This document shows positions 15,355 to 23,880 of a DNA stretch of 64,000 nucleotides, in pieces (the first letter of the stretch is position 1; the number at the start of each line of letters is the position of its first letter). Below the pieces are notes generated by a model. The model did not search any database and was not told the origin of the DNA. It was given only the letters and a program-made list of their open reading frames with translations. The position numbers were made by a program, and so were the translations under genes. The stretch covers positions 124,001 through 188,000 of the forward strand of contig JAAYJS010000018.1 of the NCBI GenBank assembly GCA_012522805.1, read 5' to 3'. The stretch is from Eubacteriaceae bacterium. Its GTDB lineage: Bacteria; Bacillota; Clostridia; Eubacteriales; Eubacteriaceae.

Positions 15355-16854
15355 TCAGTGAGAAATAATAGAATCGATCTTTTGATTGATTTTTTCTACG
15401 TAGGCCAATCCCTCCTCTTCATGAAAGGTTTTAGCCTTAAGGGTTTGCAAACACTCTTCAAAAGCAGCGACCAATACCTCGTTGATTTCGTTATAAATGG
15501 CTACGGTTTCCGGTTTTCTTTCGTGATAATCCTGCCAGGTATCCTTCATATAGTCGAAAAGGTGGTTGGTGATGTCCCGCATGATCTTGGCGAACATGGC
15601 CACCTCCGTGTGGATGTAATCGGTGTCGGCTTCGTAAACAGAATGTTCGGAAACTCTTAAACGCCCCAATTCCGCCAATTGTTGGTAAGACTGGGAGCCC
15701 GCCAGTATGATTTGGTGATGGTACAAGACGTTGACGCTGATATCCAGATGTTCGAGGAGGTCGTTGCGCTTTAAAAAGTCCAAGTTTACTTTTAAATCGT
15801 TTAAGGTGGAGTCCGGCTCAAACATGATAAAACCGACATTCGGCTCAATACCGTGTCGCCGTAAGATACGCAAGGCATTTTCGTTGTCCGACACCGTCGT
15901 GTGTTTATTGAGTCGTTTTAAGGATTCGTCTTTGCCGCTTTCCAAACCGACTAAAATATTTTGCAGCCCGGCATCCACCAGAGCGGCAGTGGTCTCTTCG
16001 TCGATGTCGTTAGCTCGCGCTTCGATACCGAAACGGATTTTTCTGGTTTTCAATAACTCCGCCAAGGCTAAAACACGTTTGCGGCCGTTGCGCCCCGGTC
16101 CATAAAAATTGGGATCGGTAAAATAAAAATAGCGGTAATCTGTGGTCGCCAAGATATGGTCGATTTCGCGGACGATGTTTTCCGGTGAGCGTCCCCGCCA
16201 CTTGCCTTGGGCAATGTGGTCGCCTTCGTAATAGGGGTTAATATAGCAAAAGGTGCAGTTGCCGTAACAACCGCGGGAGCCGAAAATATTCACCTCGCCG
16301 CCGGGGTAGGAGGATGGCTTGCGAATGGGAAAGGGCAAGCTATCCAAATCTTGGACTTGTTGGCCTCTGCTTTGGATAAAACCGTCGCCTTTTCGGGCGG
16401 CAATACCCTGCACTTCGCTAAAATCCGCCAATGAGGATAATAGGTTTAAAATGGTAATCTCATTTTCGCCCATCATGCAGGTGTCGATGGCGGGTGCATT
16501 GTTTAAAATCTCAAGATAGGCAAAGGTCGGGTAATAGCCGTAAACGGAAACATGGGAGATGTTAAATTCACCTTTTATTTTTTCGATGAACCGGTAAAGG
16601 TGGCTGTTGTCTTCCCAATTGTAGACCAGATGAATGCCCAAAAAATCCGGCGGGTCCATGGCGATTTGCTCGTAGATGGTATCGAAACTTAAGTTCTCCA
16701 TATACCCTTCAATGATACGGGTCGGGTAACCGGCTTCAATGCAACGAGCGGCTAAATAGCCGGTGTTTAAACAAGATGCCAAGGTCGTGTTGGCAATGTC
16801 GTTTTGCCGGTCTGCAAACAATTGTCTGGGGTGTTCTAAAAATAATACTTTCAT
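15355..16854 (-). CDS. bzaE: Cobalamin-binding radical SAM enzyme BzaE
   Basis: A 499-residue B12-dependent radical SAM protein, the last enzyme of anaerobic dimethylbenzimidazole synthesis, assigned to the final C-methylation/replacement step that gives DMB. An N-terminal B12-binding-like domain (about residues 1-150, DFLGIHLVYNWEDNS, HVSVYGYYPTFAY) precedes the radical SAM domain with the cluster motif GCYGNCTFCY (CxxxCxxC). The ATG at 16854 follows GGAGGC inside the bzaD end; a start at 16872 would overlap bzaD for no reason. The position as the terminal gene after bzaD matches the bzaABcobTCDE order known from Eubacterium limosum. Function assignment rests on that synteny plus domain type. 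Confidence 0.88.
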   Translation of the reverse strand: MKVLFLEHPRQLFADRQNDIANTTLASCLNTGYLAARCIEAGYPTRIIEGYMENLSFDTIYEQIAMDPPDFLGIHLVYNWEDNSHLYRFIEKIKGEFNISHVSVYGYYPTFAYLEILNNAPAIDTCMMGENEITILNLLSSLADFSEVQGIAARKGDGFIQSRGQQVQDLDSLPFPIRKPSSYPGGEVNIFGSRGCYGNCTFCYINPYYEGDHIAQGKWRGRSPENIVREIDHILATTDYRYFYFTDPNFYGPGRNGRKRVLALAELLKTRKIRFGIEARANDIDEETTAALVDAGLQNILVGLESGKDESLKRLNKHTTVSDNENALRILRRHGIEPNVGFIMFEPDSTLNDLKVNLDFLKRNDLLEHLDISVNVLYHHQIILAGSQSYQQLAELGRLRVSEHSVYEADTDYIHTEVAMFAKIMRDITNHLFDYMKDTWQDYHERKPETVAIYNEINEVLVAAFEECLQTLKAKTFHEEEGLAYVEKINQKIDSIISH

Positions 16855-16856
16855 GA

Positions 16857-18182
16857 TCAAGCCTCCTGCCACATCAATATATTCTTTGTGTTGTGGTACA
16901 CTTCAAGCGCATACCGCAAGGTGTTGGTTTCTTTCGGGTTGTAATAAGTCGGATAGAGGAGATCGGTGCTGTCGTCGATGAGGCCTCTTTCTCTGGCAAT
17001 GCGTTCTATCTCGGTATTGGGCATGATACGAATTAAATTCAGCACAATGGTCCCAATGGTTTTTGACCCTTCGTGGATATTGTAAATGCGGTCGATGAGA
17101 CGTTTGGCTTCATCGACATTTTTTTCAGAAACCGCCGGGGTGTTGACCAGAAAATGATAGACGGTCACAATACCCACATCGGATAAAACCTTTGCTGTGT
17201 GTAGGATATCATCAATGGTTAAGTTTTTCTTTAATATCTTGAGAGCATCTGCTGTTAAGCCGTCGGGGGACAGCGAGAAACACTCACAACCGGATTCGGC
17301 ATAAAGCCGTGCGTTATCCGGCGTCAATAGATTTTCTCTAAAAAAGCCACTCCAACGGATGGGCAATTGGCGTTTGATCAATTCCTTGCAGATTTCGTCC
17401 AAATGGTTGACGGGAAAATTGACGATGGAGTCGGTTAAATGGATACGCGTCACGCCGGAGCGGTGGTAAAGATCGGCGATCTCATCGACGACATCCACCG
17501 GGTTTCTGGTGCGCATACAGGTTCCCGACAAAAGGGGGTAGGAGCAATAGGCACATCGATAACTACAACCTCTTTTGCCTTCGACTCCGATGGATTCCAC
17601 GTATTTGTTGACTTCTAAATAGGGTTTGACCGGTAACAGTTCGCGGTTGGGTACGGTGTATTCCGCCATCTTAAAGGAGGCCACCGGTGGGTTGAGGATG
17701 ACGGCATCCCCTTTGCGGTAGATGACCCCGGGTATATTACCCGGTTGATCGAAATTCTTCAACAAGGGCAGAATATTCTGTTCCGCTTCGCCTACAATCC
17801 CACATTGAATTTGTGTAAACTCTTCCATTAAGCGTTTAGGAAAAAGGGAAAAAGCCGTTCCACCGGCTAGAATCGGTGTGTCCGGCGCATAGGTTTTGAG
17901 CAGGTTTAATGTAATGGCAAAGGGCACGATCAGGGAGTTGGTGCGGTTACCCAAAGGGTCTACATTGCGCAAAGAGACACCGATGAGATCCGGCTGTATG
18001 GCCTCAATTTTTTTCTTTAAATCACCGTAAGCATCGGTGGCCATATTCATATCGTAAAGGCTTAGATCATACTTTTTGCTCCTCTCGATGATACTCGCCA
18101 AAGTGACCAGACCGATGGGGTAAACCCGTTCTATATCGATTCCTTCCATGGAAAGGGTTTGGATCAATAAGATTTTCTTCAT
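16857..18182 (-). CDS. bzaD: Cobalamin-binding radical SAM enzyme BzaD
   Basis: A 441-residue protein with an N-terminal B12-binding domain (LIGVSLRNVDPLGNRTN, PILAGGTAFSLFPKRLM) and a radical SAM domain whose cluster motif is GCSYRCAYCSYP. In the described pathway BzaD methylates 5-methoxybenzimidazole at C6. It starts three bases after the bzaC stop and ends two bases before bzaE, so the genes are translationally linked. It is clearly paralogous in architecture to BzaE; which of the two does which step is taken from known operons, not from sequence here. Confidence 0.88.
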   Translation of the reverse strand: MKKILLIQTLSMEGIDIERVYPIGLVTLASIIERSKKYDLSLYDMNMATDAYGDLKKKIEAIQPDLIGVSLRNVDPLGNRTNSLIVPFAITLNLLKTYAPDTPILAGGTAFSLFPKRLMEEFTQIQCGIVGEAEQNILPLLKNFDQPGNIPGVIYRKGDAVILNPPVASFKMAEYTVPNRELLPVKPYLEVNKYVESIGVEGKRGCSYRCAYCSYPLLSGTCMRTRNPVDVVDEIADLYHRSGVTRIHLTDSIVNFPVNHLDEICKELIKRQLPIRWSGFFRENLLTPDNARLYAESGCECFSLSPDGLTADALKILKKNLTIDDILHTAKVLSDVGIVTVYHFLVNTPAVSEKNVDEAKRLIDRIYNIHEGSKTIGTIVLNLIRIMPNTEIERIARERGLIDDSTDLLYPTYYNPKETNTLRYALEVYHNTKNILMWQEA

Positions 18183-18185
18183 TCT

Positions 18186-19739
18186 CTACTCCAACAACAA
18201 TAATGCATAGTACTTGATGTATTCCCCTTTTTCCTTGAGGGTGTGCATGGTTTCACCCACTTGAGCAACCGTGGCAAACACGTCGATACCGGCTCCCTCC
18301 ATGGAGGGGCGCTTGTGTTTACGGTTGTTACAGGGCTTTGTTCGATCACAATTCGGGCAAATGGAGCAGGGGCCGGCCCAAAAGACAAAAGCCTTGTAAA
18401 AACCTTCTTTAAAGGCAAGAGATTCCGCTTGCAAGGCTTTTCTTTGAAAGACATCCGTGGGCGGTTGGTCTTTCAACAGGTAAGCACGGCGGTAATCCGC
18501 TAAAAGAGACGCTGTTTTTTCTACGGGGTACAAATCGTTGTCCACACATTCTTTTTGATGGGCGGAGCGACAGCCGTAGGAACATTTGTTTTTTGCAAAT
18601 TCCGAAAGGACTACTTGATCCGGGGAAATAGGAATCAACTCCTCAAAGCCCATGGCTTTAATGGGGTGGTAAATTCTCGCCATCGGATCGATTGACAATT
18701 GTTGCAACGGCTCCGGCGATAGGGCAGCAGCCATCAAAGCCGTGTCCGACGGGAGGGGTATTAAAGGAGTTGTGACAAGCCCGGCCTGCTCCAAGCAATG
18801 TTCTACATCCGCTGCTTTGTACACACGACCATTATAGGTGTTGGCAAACATATTGATATCAGAGAAATGCCCCTTAATCGGCCAATGTTCCAAAAAGAAA
18901 TCGTGGATGATTATCAAGCCCTCCGGTTTCAACAAGCGCCGGACTTCTTGAATCACGATGTGGTTTTCGTCCACACCATAGGCATGGACGATATTGGATA
19001 AAATAATCAAGTCGTACTGCTCCGTCATGGGCCAAGGCGCGTCCAAAATATTGCAAGGACTAAAGTGCATGCGATTAAAAACCGTTTCGTCACAACGTTC
19101 TTTTAAATAGTTTTCCGTGATGGGAATCATCTGTCGGATGTCCACCAAAGTGGCGTGACATTGGGGGAAGGCCTCTAAAAAACCTTTGGAAAAGGCACCG
19201 GAGCCGGCGCCGACATCTAAAATATCGCCTTTAAAATCTTTGAAGAAGGGCAAGATTTCCTGTACCTTGGATAAGGCGATATTGTCCATGGCTTTGATGT
19301 AGTTGAGTCGCCTTGCATTCAGGGTTTCTTCGGAGATATCCTCGGGTAAAAAATGCACCCGTTGTCCTTTTTCAAGTGCCCGGCCTAAGGTTTTCCAGTC
19401 TTCTCGGAGGCTTTTACGCCATTGTATATTGTTCCCTTGGTAAAGGGGGCTGTCTTTGAGCAAATACTTTTCCGAAAGGGTGCTGTTGCTCCACATACCA
19501 CGGTATTCGGAAACCAAGTCCAACTCTTTCAGCAATTGTAGGTAACGTTCCAAAGCCTGTGGCTCTAATTTCAGGCGCTTTCCAAGAGCTTCGGTGGAGA
19601 TAGAGGGATGTTCCTGCAAAATCTCAAAAAGGTCTTGCTCCATGGAGAGAAACAAGACCTCGGAATACCAATAGGCGGTTGCCAAATCTTCAATGTATTG
19701 TGGGCCGCCGGTATGGGGATCCCACTTAAGCATTGCCAT
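18186..19739 (-). CDS. bzaC: SAM-dependent O-methyltransferase with C-terminal DUF2284 domain, BzaC
   Basis: A 517-residue enzyme assigned to O-methylation of 5-hydroxybenzimidazole to 5-methoxybenzimidazole. Residues 1-110 form a winged-helix dimerisation domain of plant-type O-methyltransferases (TEALGKRLKLEPQALERYLQLL). Residues 150-340 hold the Rossmann SAM site (GDILDVGAGSGAFSKGF) and the HDFFLEHWPIKG catalytic region. Residues 350-517 are a cysteine-rich DUF2284-like predicted metal-binding domain (CSYGCRSA, GPCSICPNC, KPCNNRKHKRPSMEG). The start overlaps cobT by 14 bases. The role of the fused metal domain is not known to me. Confidence 0.88.
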   Translation of the reverse strand: MAMLKWDPHTGGPQYIEDLATAYWYSEVLFLSMEQDLFEILQEHPSISTEALGKRLKLEPQALERYLQLLKELDLVSEYRGMWSNSTLSEKYLLKDSPLYQGNNIQWRKSLREDWKTLGRALEKGQRVHFLPEDISEETLNARRLNYIKAMDNIALSKVQEILPFFKDFKGDILDVGAGSGAFSKGFLEAFPQCHATLVDIRQMIPITENYLKERCDETVFNRMHFSPCNILDAPWPMTEQYDLIILSNIVHAYGVDENHIVIQEVRRLLKPEGLIIIHDFFLEHWPIKGHFSDINMFANTYNGRVYKAADVEHCLEQAGLVTTPLIPLPSDTALMAAALSPEPLQQLSIDPMARIYHPIKAMGFEELIPISPDQVVLSEFAKNKCSYGCRSAHQKECVDNDLYPVEKTASLLADYRRAYLLKDQPPTDVFQRKALQAESLAFKEGFYKAFVFWAGPCSICPNCDRTKPCNNRKHKRPSMEGAGIDVFATVAQVGETMHTLKEKGEYIKYYALLLLE

Positions 19740-20796
19740 CAGTCACCCCGGCATCTTCAAAGGAAAGCATATCGTTGATGCAGCGGCAGGCACATTCACA
19801 AATGTGGAAGGCAACAGCGGCACCGGTACCTTCTCCTAAGCATAGGTTGAGTTGCAAGAGGGGCTCTAATCCCAATGCTTCCCACATGTATTGGTGCCCC
19901 GGTTCTTCCGAACGGTGGGAGGCGATCATATAATCCAGCGTTTCAGGTTTCAGTTTCTTGGCGATCATGGCACCGGCGGTAGAGATAAAACCGTCGACCA
20001 CAACGGGGATGCGGTGGTAGGCTGCGGCCAAAACGGTACCCGCAATTCCTGCGATGTCGTAACCGCCAATTTTGGAGAGCACGTCGATGGCATCCTCCGG
20101 ATCCGGATTGTTTAAAGCGATGGAATCTTTAATAACTTCGGCTTTGTTTAGTAATTGGGTGTTGTTGAGTCCGGTTCCTTTGCCGGTAACTGCAGTGACG
20201 GGGTAACCGCCCAATACAGCGACAACGGCAGAACTCGGGGTGGTGTTGCCGATACCCAATTCGCCGGTACCGACCAATTTCAAATCGTATTTTTCGATGG
20301 CGTCGGAGACGACAGCAAAGCTTCTTTCCAAGGCTTCCACGGCTTGTTCTCTGGTCATGGCAGGACCTTTTCTCATATTTTCGCTGCCGTAGGCAATTTT
20401 ACAATCCACCACTTGACCGGAGTCCACCAACTCGTTTAAGTCTTTTTTAACACCCATATCTACCAGACAGACGGTACCTCCGGCGGCTTTGGTCAGAACA
20501 TTGACGCCGGCTCCACCTCTAACGATGTTGTCGATCATTTCCAAAGTAACGATTTGAGGAAAGGCCGAAACACCTTCGTCGGCGACACCGTGGTCGGCAG
20601 CCATGGTAAAGATCATTTTATTGGTAACTTCCGGTGAATCGGTTCTTTCAATGGCTGAAATTTGTTGGGCAACGTCTAAGATTTTTCCCAAACTCCAAGT
20701 TGGAATGGCCAAGCCCTTTAGCTTTTCGGTAGCCTTAGCTTCCCAATGGGCATCCTTCGGTTCGATACCGTTTAAAATTTCTTCTAATGTTTTCAT
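19726..20796 (-). CDS. cobT: Nicotinate-nucleotide--dimethylbenzimidazole phosphoribosyltransferase
   Basis: A 356-residue enzyme that transfers phosphoribose from nicotinate mononucleotide to DMB, giving alpha-ribazole phosphate for the cobalamin nucleotide loop. Conserved blocks include FTMAADHGVADEGVSAFPQ, LVGTGELGIGNTTPSSAV and VVVDGFISTAGAM; the catalytic Glu is in LCLGEGTGAA near the C-terminus. Placed between bzaB and bzaC, as in acetogen bza operons, it lets the new base be activated as soon as it is made. No other cobalamin-assembly gene occurs in the window. Confidence 0.96.
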   Translation of the reverse strand: MKTLEEILNGIEPKDAHWEAKATEKLKGLAIPTWSLGKILDVAQQISAIERTDSPEVTNKMIFTMAADHGVADEGVSAFPQIVTLEMIDNIVRGGAGVNVLTKAAGGTVCLVDMGVKKDLNELVDSGQVVDCKIAYGSENMRKGPAMTREQAVEALERSFAVVSDAIEKYDLKLVGTGELGIGNTTPSSAVVAVLGGYPVTAVTGKGTGLNNTQLLNKAEVIKDSIALNNPDPEDAIDVLSKIGGYDIAGIAGTVLAAAYHRIPVVVDGFISTAGAMIAKKLKPETLDYMIASHRSEEPGHQYMWEALGLEPLLQLNLCLGEGTGAAVAFHICECACRCINDMLSFEDAGVTDGNA

Positions 20797-20853
20797 GCGC
20801 TTCTCCTTGTTTTTTTAATTATAAATGAGTGAATCCAATCGGCTAAGAACCGA

Positions 20854-22140
20854 CTAGGCAATTTCAAAATATTCCGCTGCGATATCGGCCAAACATTTTT
20901 CGTCACCACAGGCGGCACAGCCGTCATCTGTGGCTTTTTCCAATGCCATTTTAGCACGTAAGGTTTCAGGATCCAAGGCGTTGGCAATTTGAGCCTCTTT
21001 GTCCAAGGCAACTCTCGCTTTGGACATCGCCAAAGATCGGTTCCAAGCAGGGCCACCGCGGCGCAAAACGTTGGCGCAATCGGCGGCAATACGGGTGGTT
21101 CGCACACCGATGCGAACATCTTCTTCGGTGGGTAAACCTAGATGTTCAGCAGGGGTTAAATAGCACAGGAAGTCTGCGCCGTGTAAGCCCGCATAGGCAC
21201 CGCCGATGGCACCGGTAATGTTGTCGTAACCCGGGGCAACATCCGTCGCCAAAAATCCTAAAATGTAGTAGGGAACACCGTGGCACAAACGCTTTTGCAT
21301 TTGCATGGTGGTAGCGATGTGGTTTAAGGGTACGTGACCCGGTCCCTCGATCATCACCTGTACACCGGCTTCCAAAGCTCTCTTGGTTAAATCGCCGGCA
21401 ACCATGAGCCCGGTTATTTGGGCGGCATCTAAGGAGTCGGCGTTGGCACCGGGACGAATCGCGTCACCGATACTCAAAACCGTATCCGTGGCCTTTAAGA
21501 TCTCCAGTAGACGGTCAAAATGTTCAAACAGAGGGTTTTCCTTTTGGTTGTGGAACATCCATGCGGTTAAAAAGGAGCCACCCCGGCTCACCACGTCGCT
21601 GACACGGCCGGTTCGTTGCAGGGCGTTTAGAACATCCCAGTTCAACGCGGAGTGAATGGCCATAAAGTCCATCCCTTCCTGGCATTGTTTTTCGATGGTT
21701 TCCATTAAGTCGTCGGTGGTCATATCCACCATGGCGCCGTGTTTTTCAATGGCTTCAACAGAGGCCTGGTACACCGGCACGCAACCGGCGGCTATATTGG
21801 AAATGCTCAAACTTTGTTTGCCCATGGCGTCGATATCGTCCCCGGTGGAGAGGTCCATAAAAGCATTGGCACCGCATTCTTCCAGCATCATCAGCTTTTT
21901 GGCTTCCATTTCCATGTCGTTGCGGTCCGAGGAAGTACCCATTAAACCGTTGACTTTGACATCCAAACCGGTGCCGATACCGCAAATTTGACTGCGGTCT
22001 CTGTATTTGTTTTTAGGTATGACGATATGGCCTTTGGCTACTCCGGCTCTGATAAACTCCGGGGTCACACCTTCTAATTCGGCAACGATTTCCATTTCTT
22101 CGGTTATTTTTCCCTTGCGGGCTTGTAAGATTTGCGTCAT
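20854..22140 (-). CDS. bzaB: ThiC-like radical SAM enzyme BzaB
   Basis: A 428-residue paralogue of HMP-phosphate synthase ThiC. Together with BzaA it is assigned to conversion of aminoimidazole ribotide to 5-hydroxybenzimidazole. ThiC-family blocks are intact (GTGLDVKVNGLMGTSSDR, IEGPGHVPLNHI, FLATDVAPGYDNITGAIGG, DFLCYLTPAEHLGLP) and the C-terminal Fe-S motif is CAACGDEKC (CX2CX4C). Its ATG overlaps the bzaA stop as ATGA. A pair of ThiC-like genes next to cobT identifies the bza pathway rather than thiamine synthesis. Confidence 0.92.
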   Translation of the reverse strand: MTQILQARKGKITEEMEIVAELEGVTPEFIRAGVAKGHIVIPKNKYRDRSQICGIGTGLDVKVNGLMGTSSDRNDMEMEAKKLMMLEECGANAFMDLSTGDDIDAMGKQSLSISNIAAGCVPVYQASVEAIEKHGAMVDMTTDDLMETIEKQCQEGMDFMAIHSALNWDVLNALQRTGRVSDVVSRGGSFLTAWMFHNQKENPLFEHFDRLLEILKATDTVLSIGDAIRPGANADSLDAAQITGLMVAGDLTKRALEAGVQVMIEGPGHVPLNHIATTMQMQKRLCHGVPYYILGFLATDVAPGYDNITGAIGGAYAGLHGADFLCYLTPAEHLGLPTEEDVRIGVRTTRIAADCANVLRRGGPAWNRSLAMSKARVALDKEAQIANALDPETLRAKMALEKATDDGCAACGDEKCLADIAAEYFEIA

Positions 22141-23441
22141 TGACGGGCCTCCTGATTTTGATTCGGTCTTAAATATTTTTCTACGATACGCATGGCACAG
22201 TATTTACCGCACATGGTACATTCCGATGTAAAAGAGGTGGAACGTTCTCTCCAAACCCTCTCGGCGGTTTCGGGATCGATGGATAAGGCAAATTGTTTTT
22301 TCCAATCCATTTCCCGTCGTGCAACGGACATGTCAAAATCCCATTTAATAGCCTGTTCATGGCCTTTGGCCACGTCTCCGGCATGGGCGGCGATACGAGA
22401 AGCCATGACGCCTTCATAGACATCTTCCGGAGAGGGCATGCCGATGTGTTCCGCCGGGGTGACATAGCATAAGAAGTCGGCGCCGGCATAAGCGGCAATG
22501 GCGCCACCAATAGCGGAGGTTACATGGTCCATTCCGGCGGCGGTGTCGGTGGGCAGGCAGCCGAAAACAAAGTAAGGTGCTCCGTGGCAGAGTTTCTTCT
22601 GTAGTTTGACGGTGGTTTCTATTTCGTCTAAGGGCACATGTCCCGGACCTTTAACCATGACCTGTACGCCGGCTTCTCTGGCCCTACGGCATAGGGAACC
22701 TAAAAGCACCAGTTCTTCGACTTGAGCGGCGTCTAGGGAGTCGGCGATGCAACCGGGGCGCATGCCGTCGGCAAAACTCAACACCACGTCGTATTTTTTG
22801 CAAATCGCGATGATTTCGTCGAAACGGGTGTAAAGTGGGTTTTCAGTTTTATTCAGAAGCATCCAACCGATGAGGTGGCTTCCACCATAGGAAACCAACG
22901 GGTCGATGCGTCCTTCTTCTTTAGCGCGCTGAATGACGGACAGGGTGGTGCCCGGATGCATGGCTAAAAAGGCAACCCCTTCCTTCGCTTGGCGCTCAAT
23001 CATTTCGATCATGTCGTCGGCGGTAATGTGAACGGAAGATCCGCTCTTAGCTTCGGCTTCCGCCAGCGTTTGATACATGGGCAAGGTGCCCACGGGGCAG
23101 GTAACCGTTGAGAGGATTCTCTCTCTTAAGCCTTCGATATCGCCGCGAACGGAGAGATCCATCAGGGTATCCGTGTGGGCTTTTAAAGCTTGTTCGACTT
23201 TTTCCCATTCGCCATCCGGGGTATCTGTTGTTTCGTACATGCCCACAGAGGCACTGACTTTTGTAAACAACCCTTTGCCAATGGCAACCGGATCGACCTG
23301 CGGTCTGGAACTTTTTAAAATGACGATATTTCCGGCGGCAATGCCGTCGCAAATAAACTCGGGGGTGACCCCTTCTTTTTCAGCGACGCGAATCATTTCC
23401 GGGGTCAATTCACCTCGACGTGCACTTTCAAGTATGGTCAT
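22137..23441 (-). CDS. bzaA: ThiC-like radical SAM enzyme BzaA
   Basis: A 434-residue ThiC paralogue and first gene of the operon. Core blocks are present (VKGPGHVPLDEI, GCLPTDTAAGMDHVTSAIGG, DFLCYVTPAEHIGMP). The C-terminal cluster motif reads CTMCGKYC, that is CX2CX3C, one residue shorter than the CX2CX4C of ThiC and of the neighbouring BzaB. The ATG at 23441 is chosen because GAGGAGG precedes it; the longer frame to 23537 would run through the riboswitch terminator. The leader carries a cobalamin riboswitch, so expression should fall when cobalamin is abundant. Confidence 0.92.
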   Translation of the reverse strand: MTILESARRGELTPEMIRVAEKEGVTPEFICDGIAAGNIVILKSSRPQVDPVAIGKGLFTKVSASVGMYETTDTPDGEWEKVEQALKAHTDTLMDLSVRGDIEGLRERILSTVTCPVGTLPMYQTLAEAEAKSGSSVHITADDMIEMIERQAKEGVAFLAMHPGTTLSVIQRAKEEGRIDPLVSYGGSHLIGWMLLNKTENPLYTRFDEIIAICKKYDVVLSFADGMRPGCIADSLDAAQVEELVLLGSLCRRAREAGVQVMVKGPGHVPLDEIETTVKLQKKLCHGAPYFVFGCLPTDTAAGMDHVTSAIGGAIAAYAGADFLCYVTPAEHIGMPSPEDVYEGVMASRIAAHAGDVAKGHEQAIKWDFDMSVARREMDWKKQFALSIDPETAERVWRERSTSFTSECTMCGKYCAMRIVEKYLRPNQNQEARQ

Positions 23442-23478
23442 ACTTTCCTCCTCAAATTGCAATTGTTTTTGTAAAATA

Positions 23479-23530
23479 AAAAATCCATAGTCGAAAGAGT
23501 GAGATAGCATTCTCTCGACTATGGATTTTG
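23479..23530 (-). terminator. Riboswitch-controlled terminator before bzaA
   Basis: Reading leftward, an about 19-bp stem (AAAATCCATAGTCGAGAGA with its near-complement) is followed by TTTTTTATTTT. It lies between the aptamer and the bzaA ribosome site, so it is the natural expression platform for termination in the ligand-bound state. Confidence 0.88.
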
Positions 23531-23545
23531 CCTTCACCCATAGGT

Positions 23546-23706
23546 GGTTACCATTGTAGGCAGGTCTCCTGACTTACGGAATAGCACAATCGACGCCTTC
23601 CCGCTATCGCAGTGGCTTTGCCGATCATTACCGTTTACAGTGATGGGTTCGTTCGGGATTTGCACCCGATTCCCTATTCTCCCCGAAGGGCACCTTACAA
23701 GGTTTT
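23546..23706 (-). promoter_or_regulatory. Cobalamin (B12) riboswitch aptamer
   Basis: On the minus strand the element shows, in order, GGTGCCC, AATAGGGAA, CGGGTGCAAATCCCG, CCCATCACTGT, GCCACTG, GGGAAGGC and the B12 box AGTCAGGAGACCTGCC (23559-23575). This is the full conserved core of the cobalamin riboswitch. P1 can form from ACCTTGTA and TACAATGGT. It controls the bza operon downstream. Confidence 0.96.
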
Positions 23707-23720
23707 CTTCAATTGGACAC

Positions 23721-23749
23721 ATTATACCCTGTCCCCCATAGGAATGCAA
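23721..23749 (-). promoter_or_regulatory. Promoter of the riboswitch-bza transcript
   Basis: On the minus strand TTGCAT (23744-23749), a 17-bp spacer and TATAAT (23721-23726) lie just upstream of the aptamer. Confidence 0.75.
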
Positions 23750-23880
23750 GGACTTTTTTTAAATCGGTTTCAAGCCCTTGCAGGTTAGCGGTATAGGAGA
23801 AATGGGTTTATTAAAAATAGTGCATTCTGCAAATAAAGCGATTAAAGTGGTGGAATATTAATGGTGCTCAATATTTCAAC

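Noticed and set aside
20854-23441. Two thiamine-pathway ThiC genes
   Set aside because: The duplication, the adjacent cobT and radical SAM genes and the B12 (not TPP) riboswitch identify them as bzaA/bzaB.
23534-23749. Minus-strand 71-codon reading frame
   Set aside because: It coincides with the cobalamin riboswitch and its promoter; no ribosome site or domain.
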